Source: Streptomyces griseus (GTDB lineage: Bacteria > Bdellovibrionota > Bdellovibrionia > Bdellovibrionales > Bdellovibrionaceae). From it: a DNA stretch of 63,838 bases. Numbering within the stretch: the first letter of the stretch is position 1; each line of letters starts with the position of its first letter. The notes under the pieces are model-generated. The model searched no databases, had not been told where the DNA came from, and saw nothing but the letters and a program-made list of their open reading frames with translations. The position numbers and the translations under genes were made by a program. This document shows positions 24,580 to 33,345 of the stretch, piece by piece. The DNA lies in assembly GCA_943330705.2 (NCBI GenBank), contig CALQIT020000010.1, forward strand, positions 1 through 63,838. Reading direction: 5' to 3'.

Positions 24580-25643
24580 TACTTCCTAGCCTTTCTACGC
24601 AACTTGAAGACGTATGCCAGCACTTCGGCGACCGTTACAAAAAGTTCGCGGGGTATGACTTGGCCAAGCTTCATCGTCTTAAAAATAGTTCGTGCAAGCG
24701 GTTTGTTTTCAATAATTGGAATGTTATGTTCTTTGGCGATAGCCTTAATTTTTTCTGCAATTAAATCGCCTCCTTTGGCGATCAATTGAGGAGCCGGAAG
24801 ATTCGCATCGTATTTCAAAGCCACGGCAATATGAGTCGGATTGGTGATGATGACATCCGCTTTGGGGACTTTTTCCATCATACGACGATTGGCAACTTCC
24901 CGCTGGATCCGGCGGATGCGCGCCTTTATCATCGGATCGCCTTCGCGATTCTTGTGCTCGTCTTTAACTTCTTGCTTGGTCATCATCATCTTTTTATCAA
25001 GCTCCCACTTTTGGAAAAAGTAGTCGCCAGCAGTCAATATTCCAAGCGATACCCCGATACCGCCCAATAGTTTTGTAACAACAGTCCCAAGATAGACAAA
25101 CAATTGTTCGACTGAATATTCTACTAAAAGAGGAATCTTTATCATTTCCGACTTCATGACCATGTAGACGACCGCGCCAATGAACACAAATTTAACCAGC
25201 GCCTTGAAACCTTCGACAAAGGCACGAAGCCCCAACAGGCGACCAAATCCCTCGATTGGATTTAGCTTATCCAATTTAAAGGATAGCGCATCTTCGACCT
25301 GCAAAAACCCAATCTGAATAATCGAAGAGCCAAGACCAATAAGTAAAGAAATCCCTAATACCGGCGCGACCAGTAACATGAACTTCATGGCTGCCATCTT
25401 ACCCGCTGCAAAGATATTACCTTCACGCACAGCAACGACCAAATCTGCGCCAAATGAAAATTGAAAGAACTCATTCATTTCAAGAAAGAAAAACCGCCCC
25501 AAAGAGTAAATTCCAGCCGCCGAAGCAAGAATAAACAGAGCACTGGCTAGCTCTTTAGATTGAACAACTTGTCCCTTTTTGCGAAAGTCGTCGCGTCGGG
25601 ACTGTGTTGCTTCTTCTGTTTTTTCCGAATCTTCGTCAGCCAC
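24579..25643 (-). CDS. flhB: Flagellar export switch protein FlhB
   Basis: 354 residues. Four TM segments, then the cytosolic domain with the autocleavage motif NPTH (in VIITNPTHIAVALKYD, near residue 265) that switches export from rod/hook to filament substrates. GTG start in a TAGTG overlap with the fliR stop. Confidence 0.97.
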   Translation of the reverse strand: MADEDSEKTEEATQSRRDDFRKKGQVVQSKELASALFILASAAGIYSLGRFFFLEMNEFFQFSFGADLVVAVREGNIFAAGKMAAMKFMLLVAPVLGISLLIGLGSSIIQIGFLQVEDALSFKLDKLNPIEGFGRLLGLRAFVEGFKALVKFVFIGAVVYMVMKSEMIKIPLLVEYSVEQLFVYLGTVVTKLLGGIGVSLGILTAGDYFFQKWELDKKMMMTKQEVKDEHKNREGDPMIKARIRRIQREVANRRMMEKVPKADVIITNPTHIAVALKYDANLPAPQLIAKGGDLIAEKIKAIAKEHNIPIIENKPLARTIFKTMKLGQVIPRELFVTVAEVLAYVFKLRRKARK

Positions 25644-26425
25644 TACATCACCTTCAAAATTGCAAAGAATCGATCAGCCATAAGGTCTAAAAGCGAATTT
25701 GTTTCAGTCAGCATCAATGGCAACGTCACAAAAAGAACGCCCAAACCGACGGAAATCTGCACTGACAAACTTGTCACCATCACATTTATTTGCGGCACAG
25801 CTCGACCCAAAACACCCATGGCAACATTTGCTAAGAAGACCGCCACCATTACAGGTGCGGACATCTTTATACCCATCAACATGACGTCCTTTACAAGAAA
25901 TGCCGCCCCCGAAAAGGCAACCGGCTTAATACCAAAATCTGAAACAGGAAGAATTTCAAAACTTTTTGCCAGGCCAACGATAAAAAGGTGATGGCCGCTA
26001 ACGCTTAAAAACAGCAGTGTCGCCAGCAGCAATTGAAATTGCTCCATCACATTACTATTTGTGCCGGATGCCGGATTGAAAATTTGCGCAGAAGATAGAC
26101 CGGTTGAAATACTGAGAACTTCACCGCAAACCGAAACAGCAAAGAAAAACATGCGCATCAGAAAGCCCAAAAATAGGCCAACTGCGATCTCGCGAAATGC
26201 TAAAAATACAATTTGATCACCAATTTTTAGCAGGTCAAAGTTCTGTAGATTAGCAACTGGGAAAATTAAAATGGAAAGTCCAAGGGCAAGTAAAACTTTA
26301 ACATGAACCGGCACCGTGCTTGTGCCAAAAATAGGCCAGGCAATAACAAACGCCAAAATTCGCAAAAAGACTAATGCTAATGCGATGATCTGTCCTTCTG
26401 GAAATTGGTAAATTCCACCTAGCAT
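25643..26425 (-). CDS. fliR: Flagellar export protein FliR
   Basis: 260 residues, about six TM segments, part of the FliPQR export channel. The start at 26425 is used because GAGGGAA precedes it and the sequence TAATG overlaps the fliQ stop; a longer frame to 26497 lies inside fliQ. The N-terminus MLGGIYQFPEGQIIALALVF fits the family. Confidence 0.95.
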   Translation of the reverse strand: MLGGIYQFPEGQIIALALVFLRILAFVIAWPIFGTSTVPVHVKVLLALGLSILIFPVANLQNFDLLKIGDQIVFLAFREIAVGLFLGFLMRMFFFAVSVCGEVLSISTGLSSAQIFNPASGTNSNVMEQFQLLLATLLFLSVSGHHLFIVGLAKSFEILPVSDFGIKPVAFSGAAFLVKDVMLMGIKMSAPVMVAVFLANVAMGVLGRAVPQINVMVTSLSVQISVGLGVLFVTLPLMLTETNSLLDLMADRFFAILKVM

Positions 26426-26697
26426 TATTCCCTCACGAAACTTGCAATATTTTCGTACAAGTTTATCGTATAGTTCGTTAAAATATCTAACATCCACGGG
26501 CCAGCTAAGACCAAAATTAATGCAATCACGATCATCTTTGGGATAAAGGTAAGGGTGGCCTCATTGATTTGCGTGACAGCCTGAAACACGCTGACCAGCA
26601 AACCGATAACCAGGGTCGCAAGCAAAAGTGGACCCGCCAGCATTGCAGCTGTTTTGAGTGCATCTTGTCCTAATTTCAGTACCAAATCTTCGTTCAT
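26425..26697 (-). CDS. fliQ: Flagellar export protein FliQ
   Basis: 90 residues, two TM segments, a typical length. The pattern MNEDLVLKLGQDALKTA and AGPLLLATLVIGLLVSVFQA is that of FliQ, and TQINEATLTFIPK is the conserved loop. It starts 39 nt after fliP. Confidence 0.96.
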   Translation of the reverse strand: MNEDLVLKLGQDALKTAAMLAGPLLLATLVIGLLVSVFQAVTQINEATLTFIPKMIVIALILVLAGPWMLDILTNYTINLYENIASFVRE

Positions 26698-26721
26698 TTG
26701 CAGATCTCCAAGTCAGTCTTC

Positions 26722-26749
26722 TTTAGCCGAAGCTTTTTAGCCGAAGCTT
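26722..26749. repeat. 14-bp tandem duplication across the fliP stop
   Basis: tttagccgaagctt occurs twice head to tail (26722-26735, 26736-26749). The fliP stop codon (26737-26739 on this strand) lies within the second copy, so the last codons of fliP are duplicated into the fliP-fliQ gap. Confidence 0.85.
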
Positions 26750-27495
26750 TTTACCATCGAACCGACAATTAAAGTCCAACCATCGACCAGAACAAATATC
26801 ATCACTTTCAATGGCAATGAGATGACCACAGGGGGAAGCATCATCATTCCCATCGCCATCAAAACGCTGGCCGCAACCATGTCGATTATTAAAAAAGGTA
26901 AAAAGATAATAAACCCAATTTGAAATGCAGTTTTAAGTTCGGATATAACAAATGCAGGAACCAGCACCATAGTTGGAACTTCGGAAAGATTTTTTGGCTT
27001 TTGCATTTTTGCTAACTTCACAAATAGCGATAGGTCAGCGGCGCGGGTCTGGTGAAACATGAATTTTCGCAAAGGGGCTAGGGTTTCGGTGATGGCTTGC
27101 TCTTGACCTATCTTGCCGGCGATATAGGGCTGAATACCCTTCTGATTGAGTTCAGTAAAGGCTGGACCCATAATAAAAAAAGTTAAGAAAAGAGACATTC
27201 CGACCAACAGCTGATTGGGTGGCATGGTCTGCAAACCCATTGCCTGACGCAAAAAAGAGAAAACAATAATCAAACGAGTAAAACTAGTCATCAAGATCAA
27301 AATTGCCGGAGCTAAAGAAAGAACCGTCAACATTAGAATTATTTTTATGGCACTTACAACTTCGCCGGGATTTTCGGTGGTCTTAAAGCCAAGGTTTAAA
27401 GTGGGTAGCGTGACCTGGGCCACAGCATCGCTGGAAAGCAAAATTACTCCCGCGATTGCAAATAGGAACGAGACCACTTTAGCGATCTTGTTCAC
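26737..27495 (-). CDS. fliP: Flagellar export protein FliP
   Basis: 252 residues with a cleavable signal peptide (to about 26, ending VAQ) and four TM segments; forms the export channel with FliQ and FliR. Conserved blocks include TSFTRLIIVFSFLRQAMGLQ and MPPNQLLVGMSLFLTFF. GTG start overlapping the fliO stop as TAGTG. Confidence 0.97.
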   Translation of the reverse strand: MNKIAKVVSFLFAIAGVILLSSDAVAQVTLPTLNLGFKTTENPGEVVSAIKIILMLTVLSLAPAILILMTSFTRLIIVFSFLRQAMGLQTMPPNQLLVGMSLFLTFFIMGPAFTELNQKGIQPYIAGKIGQEQAITETLAPLRKFMFHQTRAADLSLFVKLAKMQKPKNLSEVPTMVLVPAFVISELKTAFQIGFIIFLPFLIIDMVAASVLMAMGMMMLPPVVISLPLKVMIFVLVDGWTLIVGSMVKSFG

Positions 27496-28268
27496 TAGAA
27501 AGTCCTCATGTTTTTTAATCGGTTGCGAACAATGTCGTTAATTCCAGAAATCGCAAACTCATCTCCAGCTTCTTCGAAGGCGGTCGAGGTAGTTGAAAGA
27601 GGAGGGCTTTTTGACTTTAAGACCGCGCCAAAACTGCTTGACGTTTCTGCAGGAAGGTCGTCATCCAACAGACTTAACTGTTTAATTAATGAGATATTGT
27701 GGTCCGTAACCCCGATCAAAATCGATTCCCCTGCCACTCGAATAATCGCCAAGGATTTTTTGGGACCTAGATAGTGCTGGGTTAATACTTTAATTTGAGT
27801 GGCCTGACTGCGTTTCGCACTGTCTTTTTCATGGCGTTTTGAAAAGTAGAAAATTCCGCCACCTAGAGCGCCCAATACTAAAAGGCTGAATAGGATTCTT
27901 GCGATTGAACTGGAAGACGAATCAGACTTTTTTTGAGCCTCAAGGACAACAGGGATTTCGCTTTCTTTGAGACTGACCGTTTTTTCTAAACTGTCGTTGT
28001 CAATTTTTTCGTTAACTTTGGCGGCACTGACTTTTTCAATTGGGTTTGCCGGTTCAGACATCAGCTCAGGATTATAGTCAGTTGCCGCGTCAGCGCTGTC
28101 CTCTGCAGATACCGCAGCTTTGTTGACAATCTCGTCAGTCGAATTGAAATTTTTTGCGGCAGCGCTTGCCGTGGCGAAATTTCCGGATGCAGAACTTCCG
28201 GTGTTCGAAGTTCCAGCCATCGACTTTGCGCAAATAAATAGAGATAGAATGATCAGTTTCTTTAGCAT
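27495..28268 (-). CDS. fliO: FliO-like flagellar assembly protein
   Basis: 257 residues. Signal peptide (1-18), an acidic Ser/Ala-rich periplasmic region of about 110 residues, one TM helix (ARILFSLLVLGALGGGIFYF) and a cytosolic beta domain typical of FliO (IKVLTQHYLGPKKSLAIIRV). FliO helps FliP assemble. The long periplasmic part is unusual; E. coli FliO is about 120 residues. Confidence 0.9.
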   Translation of the reverse strand: MLKKLIILSLFICAKSMAGTSNTGSSASGNFATASAAAKNFNSTDEIVNKAAVSAEDSADAATDYNPELMSEPANPIEKVSAAKVNEKIDNDSLEKTVSLKESEIPVVLEAQKKSDSSSSSIARILFSLLVLGALGGGIFYFSKRHEKDSAKRSQATQIKVLTQHYLGPKKSLAIIRVAGESILIGVTDHNISLIKQLSLLDDDLPAETSSSFGAVLKSKSPPLSTTSTAFEEAGDEFAISGINDIVRNRLKNMRTF

Positions 28269-28280
28269 AAATTTAACCTC

Positions 28281-28634
28281 TTACTTAAGCTGTTCAACAC
28301 GTTCTTTAGTCGAAATAATATCTGTCAAGCGAACGCCAAATTTTTCATTGACGACAACGGCTTCACCCCGAGCGATCAATTTGTCATTGACCAAAACCTC
28401 CATCGGTTCACCGGCCAACTTATTGAGCTCGATCACAGACCCTTGCCCTAAATTAAGCAGTTCACTGACCGCCATCTTGGTTCGCCCAAGCTCAACCTGC
28501 ACGCGCAGTGGAATATCCATAATTAACTGCAGATTCCGATCTTTGTTTATACTCTGTGGTGTGCTTTCTTCTTTAGCCGGAGCTGGTGAGTCACCGCCAT
28601 CACCACCCATTTCCGCTGCTAATTTATCTGCCAT
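28281..28634 (-). CDS. fliN: Flagellar switch protein FliN
   Basis: 117 residues, a SpoA/C-ring protein: RVQVELGRTKMAVSELLNLG, GSVIELNKLAGEPMEVLVND and IARGEAVVVNEKFGVRLTDI. The ATG 28634 is preferred to a TTG two codons upstream; AGGGG precedes it. 11 nt after fliM. Confidence 0.96.
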   Translation of the reverse strand: MADKLAAEMGGDGGDSPAPAKEESTPQSINKDRNLQLIMDIPLRVQVELGRTKMAVSELLNLGQGSVIELNKLAGEPMEVLVNDKLIARGEAVVVNEKFGVRLTDIISTKERVEQLK

Positions 28635-28645
28635 ATTCAATACCC

Positions 28646-29674
28646 CTAATCCCTTTCAGCTTTTTGAGTCACCTGAACCGCCACAGTCCCATGATGAACG
28701 CCATAGTAGCCCTTAAACTTTCGCACACCTTCAACTTGAATATCGAACTCACCAGAAGCATCTTGATTCAGCGGCAAGACGTCGCCGACTTTTAGATTCA
28801 TCAAATCACCCAAATCAATTTCGGTCTCGCCTAAATTTACCTTTAGATTCAGCTCGGTTTCCATAAGCTGTTCACGGATGGTATTGGTCCAAAGTTTTTT
28901 GTCTGTTTGATCGCTTTCAATTTGAAATCCTGATGACAACTTCTGTTTGATCGGCTCGATGGTTGAGTAAGGAATGACAATGGTTACAGTTCCATTGGCA
29001 TTTTCAAGCTCAACGTCAAAGGTAGATGCGATGACGACATCGGTTGGCGGAACGATACCAACAAATTGAGGATTGACCTCAGTGCGCACGAAAGAGCAGC
29101 CAATCTTTTCGACTGAAGACCATGCTGCTTCCAGATCTTCGATCGCTAAATCAATTACTTTTTTGACGATAGAAAGTTCAATCTGGGTAAAATCTTTGCC
29201 TTCAATTTTTGTGTAGGGTCGATCTGCCCCGCCAAAAAAGCTGTCGACCAATGCATAAGCAAGTTTGCTTTCAATGACAAATAAAGCCGATCCACGTAAA
29301 TTTGCAAACCTTAAGACTGTCATACAGGTGGGCATAGGCAGAGTATTGATGAACTCGCCAAATTTTAAAAAGTCGGTACTAGCCAGGGTTAAAGATGCTA
29401 TTTTCCGAAGTGCAGAGGATAGCGAAACACGAAAAGACCGCATAAATTTCTCGTAGATGACTTCAAGCTGAGGCAATCGACCGCGAATAATTCGATCTTG
29501 TGAAGTCAGATCATAGGTGACGACGACTTTTTCTTCTTTGCCAGGCGCACTGCCACCAACAACTTTAACCGCGCCGGCACGACCGCCGCCGACATCGCCA
29601 CCACCGCCCGAATCGCCTTCGGATACGGCTGCGAGTAGAGCATCAACTTCACTTTGCGACAGGACCTGATTCAT
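28646..29674 (-). CDS. fliM: Flagellar switch protein FliM
   Basis: 342 residues. N-terminal CheY-binding motif LSQSEVDALLAAV, a Gly-rich linker (residues 20-40), the middle domain (YEKFMRSFRVSLSSALRK) and the C-terminal SpoA domain. It sets rotation direction and torque in the C-ring. Confidence 0.97.
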   Translation of the reverse strand: MNQVLSQSEVDALLAAVSEGDSGGGGDVGGGRAGAVKVVGGSAPGKEEKVVVTYDLTSQDRIIRGRLPQLEVIYEKFMRSFRVSLSSALRKIASLTLASTDFLKFGEFINTLPMPTCMTVLRFANLRGSALFVIESKLAYALVDSFFGGADRPYTKIEGKDFTQIELSIVKKVIDLAIEDLEAAWSSVEKIGCSFVRTEVNPQFVGIVPPTDVVIASTFDVELENANGTVTIVIPYSTIEPIKQKLSSGFQIESDQTDKKLWTNTIREQLMETELNLKVNLGETEIDLGDLMNLKVGDVLPLNQDASGEFDIQVEGVRKFKGYYGVHHGTVAVQVTQKAERD

Positions 29675-29684
29675 TTAGTACTCC

Positions 29685-30230
29685 CTAGTTGTAAATAAAC
29701 TCAGTGAAGTAAACATTTAAAATCTTTCCCTTGGTTAAGAATCCATTCACGGTATCTTTGATTTCATCCCTAAGCTTTTCTTTACCCTCTTTTAAAGCAA
29801 CTTCGTCGTAGGTTTTGCCGGATAAAATGATGATAATAATGTCGCGAACTTGGGCTTTTCTTTTTTCAATTTCTTCTTGAATGCTTTCCCCTTGAACTTC
29901 CAGCTCCATGTTTACTTTGGCAATTCTACGTCCCTTGGAACCTGCCAAATTGACAATGAATGTTTCCAAAGGAATAACCTTACCGACGAAGGCTTTCTCT
30001 TCATGAGCTTCTTTTTCTTGAGCTTCATGTTCGCCCTGGATGACGTGTTCAATTTTTGGTTGGGCCGCATCTTTTTGTCTTTGCTTCCAAAGCATAAAGC
30101 CAACACCAGCAACGACCGCCATATTGACAACGGCCAGAGCAATTAACAGAACTGGACCTTTGCCACCACTACTTGCTGGTGCCGGAGCACTCGCAGCCGC
30201 CTCTCGGGCAGCAGCTTTTTCCTCAGCCAC
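29685..30230 (-). CDS. fliL: Flagellar stator-associated protein FliL
   Basis: 181 residues. One TM helix (about 25-47), an acidic/His linker and the C-terminal FliL domain ending LNVYFTEFIYN. Start taken as GTG 30230 because AAGGAGG lies 6 nt upstream; the frame continues 17 codons further but without a site. First gene of the flagellar run. FliL links stators to the basal body. Confidence 0.92.
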   Translation of the reverse strand: MAEEKAAAREAAASAPAPASSGGKGPVLLIALAVVNMAVVAGVGFMLWKQRQKDAAQPKIEHVIQGEHEAQEKEAHEEKAFVGKVIPLETFIVNLAGSKGRRIAKVNMELEVQGESIQEEIEKRKAQVRDIIIIILSGKTYDEVALKEGKEKLRDEIKDTVNGFLTKGKILNVYFTEFIYN

Positions 30231-30563
30231 TTCATCCTCCTTGATGAACAAAAAATTACTTCGACTTAAGAACCGGTCCAAGAAATGCTCAGATCCTAGG
30301 CTTGATCTGGTATCTGGGTACTGCTTAGACTGGTGCTCAATTGATTCTTGAGCAACGATAGTGCCAACAAAACTTAAGTCGGGGTCTGGGACTAAATAGA
30401 CAGCTGGTAAACAACAGAGCCACGAAGGGAGTTTCTGAGCTGGTCCAGGGAACCACTCGGACCTGGCAGTTTTGACAAGACCCCAGGTCTATTTTGTCAG
30501 GATTTTGACCTGGCCTGGACTTTTACAATCAGCTTTTAAACTTCAGAAATCTTAGGGCGTGTC
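30231..30563. other. Flagellar operon upstream gap with GACCTGG motifs
   Basis: 333 bp with no gene. It holds gacctgg at 30460-30466 and 30507-30513 and its reverse ccaggtc at 30483-30489, set among ttttgaca and ttttgtca inverted pieces, plus a ctcaa/ttgag hairpin near 30340. It is the leader of fliL and the tail of the phosphatase gene. I see no clear sigma-28 or sigma-54 promoter. Confidence 0.5.
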
Positions 30564-31415
30564 CTAATCAGATTCAGCAAAAATGTTCGGCGCAAGCTTT
30601 TCTTGAATTAGTTTAACGACTGCAGGATTTCCGGCAATCAATGAATTGTGATAGGGGGAATAGGGTTGACCACGAAAAGTTGTTACTACGCCTCCGGCTT
30701 CCTCAACCAAAAGCAACCCAGGCGCTGAATCCCAAGGCTTAAGATTTCTCTCCCAATAGCCATCAAACACGCCCCTTGCAACCTGGCAAAGATCATAGGC
30801 AGCGGCCCCTGCTCTGCGGATCGCGCGGCTATTTCTGACCATGTCGGGAAACATCTGCAGCTGCTCTTGCAAAATCTTTTCGTTATCACCAAAAAATCCA
30901 GTGGCTAAAAAACTATCCGCAAGCTTTTCAGTTGCACTGACATGGATGCGACGACCATTGACGAAAGCACCACGACCGCGAATCGCAGTGTAAACCTCAC
31001 CCAGCATCGGCAAGTCAGTGACTGCGACCTGCACGACGCCTTTAACTTCATAGGCAAGGTTAACTGCGAATATTGGAAATCTGTGAATATAGTTAGTCGT
31101 TCCGTCCAATGGGTCACAAATCCAACGCCCCTTGGTACTGGACTGGATCTTAGTATGGGAATCGGTTGATTCCTCGCCTAGAAATTCGTCCTGGGGAAAC
31201 TGAATTTGTAGAAAATTTTTTATGACTCGCTCAGATTCTTTGTCGGCCTCGGAAACCAGGCCAGCTTGGAATTTTTCCTCAATTTTCTCCAATCGACCAA
31301 AAAAGTTCAGCAGAACTTCCCGCCCTAATTTCGCGGCCTTAATGGCGGCGTACAGCGTTAAATTGAGATCATCGCCATGTCCGCTTTTGCCAGCATGAGT
31401 TTCCGGTTTATCCAT
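30564..31415 (-). CDS. suhB: Inositol-1-monophosphatase family protein
   Basis: 283 residues, a Mg-dependent phosphatase acting on inositol monophosphate or related sugar phosphates (possibly also an RNA-polymerase-associated role as in SuhB). Motifs: EFLGEES (about 81), DPLDGTTNYIHRFP (about 101) and WDSAPGLLLVEEAGG (about 227). The start at 31415 follows GGTGGAG. It reads toward fliL. Confidence 0.92.
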   Translation of the reverse strand: MDKPETHAGKSGHGDDLNLTLYAAIKAAKLGREVLLNFFGRLEKIEEKFQAGLVSEADKESERVIKNFLQIQFPQDEFLGEESTDSHTKIQSSTKGRWICDPLDGTTNYIHRFPIFAVNLAYEVKGVVQVAVTDLPMLGEVYTAIRGRGAFVNGRRIHVSATEKLADSFLATGFFGDNEKILQEQLQMFPDMVRNSRAIRRAGAAAYDLCQVARGVFDGYWERNLKPWDSAPGLLLVEEAGGVVTTFRGQPYSPYHNSLIAGNPAVVKLIQEKLAPNIFAESD

Positions 31416-31519
31416 AATTTGGTCTCCACCACAGCCCCTGTCAGAATCATGACACATTGACCTAGATTTTTCCTGACGATACCATTGAGACCAGGGGCTT
31501 AGTCAAAAGGGGAATTAAA

Positions 31520-32398
31520 ATGGCTGTTGAACGCTACGGATCCAAGACGGATGTTGTCGTAAAACTTATTCTCGTTTTTTTCATCTCATTACTTTCGTTC
31601 TCGATAGGAACGTTTGTTGGGAAAAAATTTAGCGATAATCAACATAAAATTGCGAAACTCGAACCAGGTCATCATGGTGACGCAAGTGAAACCGCTGCGA
31701 CAAGCGAAGATCATGACAGCAATCGTGGTGTCGCTTCTGTTAATCCAAAGTCACGAGAAGTAAAGCCTGACGATGCTCTCAGTGACGAAGAGATTGCCAA
31801 ACTGGCCGAAGAATTTGTTTCGTCTGACGAGGCTCCAGCGAAACCTGGCACCGCCGGCGACCATAATGAAAAAGATAATAGCCATCAAACTGAAAAAGCA
31901 ACAGCGGCAACGCATGCAACCGAACATGCCGCCGCTCCGGCAGCAACAGAGCATGCTCCCGCAGCCACTGCCCAAGCTCCAGCAGCCCATGCTTCTGCTG
32001 TGCCGACGGCAAAGGTTGCCGAGACTCATCAACAGCCTTCTGCGGTGGCTGCGCAATTATCCCATAACAAAGCACCGGTTGCCGCTCAAAAATCCGATAC
32101 CGCGGTTTCCAGAATTCCATCTTCGTTGCCAAAAGAAGTAGCCGCATCACCCATTGGCAAGTTCACTGTGCAAGTTGCGGCCTATGCCAGCGAGCAAGAG
32201 GCTCAGACAAAAGCTGCTGATCTAAAAACGAAAGGCTATTCGGCTTTTTATGTCCCAGCAAAAGTGAAGGGACAAACCTGGTACAGAGTAAGTATTGGTT
32301 TGTTTACAACCTCTAAAGAAGCTGAGGTCTACAAGCGTAACCTAACAGCCAAGGGCCAAATTAATTCCGCGATTGTCCAGAGCATCTCTGCTGAATAA
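31520..32398 (+). CDS. SPOR-domain membrane protein
   Basis: 292 residues. A TM helix near the N-terminus (about 13-33), a long Ala/His/Glu/Pro-rich linker (about 40-210) and a C-terminal SPOR domain (KFTVQVAAYASEQEAQTKA to the end) that binds denuded peptidoglycan at the septum. FtsN-like layout, so a role in division or wall remodelling is likely. GGGG lies 6-9 nt before the ATG. Confidence 0.88.
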   Translation: MAVERYGSKTDVVVKLILVFFISLLSFSIGTFVGKKFSDNQHKIAKLEPGHHGDASETAATSEDHDSNRGVASVNPKSREVKPDDALSDEEIAKLAEEFVSSDEAPAKPGTAGDHNEKDNSHQTEKATAATHATEHAAAPAATEHAPAATAQAPAAHASAVPTAKVAETHQQPSAVAAQLSHNKAPVAAQKSDTAVSRIPSSLPKEVAASPIGKFTVQVAAYASEQEAQTKAADLKTKGYSAFYVPAKVKGQTWYRVSIGLFTTSKEAEVYKRNLTAKGQINSAIVQSISAE

Positions 32399-32471
32399 GA
32401 ATTCTTTTGAGTATCGAAGTTTCACGGTCTTGAGTTAGATCAGTGGCCCAAATATTTTAATATCCTGCCTT

Positions 32472-32516
32472 CGCTGAACTCATTCCCATTCTCCGTGCTT
32501 GGGAATGAATTCAGCG
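32472..32516. terminator. Long hairpin between convergent genes
   Basis: Arms 32472-32488 and 32500-32516 pair over 17 bp with one mismatch, loop of 11 nt. It lies between the SPOR gene and the Hsp20-like gene, which end toward each other, so it may terminate or protect both transcripts. Confidence 0.65.
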
Positions 32517-32527
32517 GAAACAATTGA

Positions 32528-32857
32528 TCAAGCAATTGAACGGTCAATGCGACTATCGGATGGCAAAGAAACTTGCGTCTTTGGCAAGACTAAATAAAGG
32601 ACCCCCTTCATATAAGCCGCCTTAATCCCCTTCCCTTGCGAAAACATTCTAAAAATTGTTTGTCGTTCGTGAGAATCCTGGGACTCACCCTCCACGGTAA
32701 GTTCTCCGTTGCACGAAGAAATCTCCGTTGCCCAGGCAGGGATTGTTGGAATATCAACTGCCACAACATAATCAAGTTCTGATTCAGCTAATGAAAACAT
32801 CGCCGGATCTGGTGGAACTAAATGCCTTTTTTCTGGGGAAACACTCCTGTTTAACAT
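32528..32857 (-). CDS. Divergent Hsp20/alpha-crystallin-like protein
   Basis: 109 residues. The pattern ELDYVVAVDIPTIPAWATEI, CNGELTVEGES and KGIKAAYMKGVLYLVLPKT follows the alpha-crystallin core (E-DxYVVEVDLPG, NGxLTIxGER, ASYxDGVLxLxLPK). The conserved Gly of LPG and the C-terminal IxI tail are not present. GGAGG lies 6 nt before ATG 32857. Likely a small heat-shock chaperone relative that may not form large oligomers. Confidence 0.6.
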   Translation of the reverse strand: MLNRSVSPEKRHLVPPDPAMFSLAESELDYVVAVDIPTIPAWATEISSCNGELTVEGESQDSHERQTIFRMFSQGKGIKAAYMKGVLYLVLPKTQVSLPSDSRIDRSIA

Positions 32858-33345
32858 TGTAAGCCTCCAAGTTTGAAATATTAATTCTGCACTCAAAGGC
32901 TATTGCAAGAGACAGGCCATTCACTGAGCCTCCGAGTTTCAATTTTCTTCATCTTTAGCACTTCCGCTTCGCAAGCCTATTTCTGCAAAGCGCTGCCTAT
33001 ATTTCGCGAGAAATATTTACCCATAAATAATGACAGAATCCCCCACCTTTTGGCCTTGAAGTGCTGGGTTCGATTCTGGACGCATTTAAACAAATGATTT
33101 TTTTAGGTATGAAATCTGCACACAACGCACATGAAATCTGCACACAACGCACGGCGAGCAGATTTCAATTTGTTGGCTTTTTTTGCGGCCGACTGCTGAC
33201 TCAATTAGTGGGTCAAATTGTCACTTTTTTGCAGATGAGTTCGCCCAGCTATTGATCTTGTAAAACTTGGCTGTAATCGGCATACTTGCTGGGTTATTGA
33301 ACACGAAAAATATCGGCTGAAGATGTTGTTAATTGAGGATGGGTG
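32858..33345. other. 488-bp gap with a 22-bp tandem repeat and alternative hairpins
   Basis: The unit atgaaatctgcacacaacgc plus ac is repeated exactly at 33109-33130 and 33131-33152. GCAGATTTC at 33158-33166 is complementary to GAAATCTGC in either copy, so two mutually exclusive stems can form. The rest is AT-rich and without a convincing gene. It is the upstream region of the PAS hybrid kinase. Confidence 0.6.

Noticed and set aside
30231-30563. Sigma-28 promoter for the flagellar operon
   Set aside because: No TAAA-N15-GCCGATAA-like sequence; the operon is more likely read by another sigma factor.
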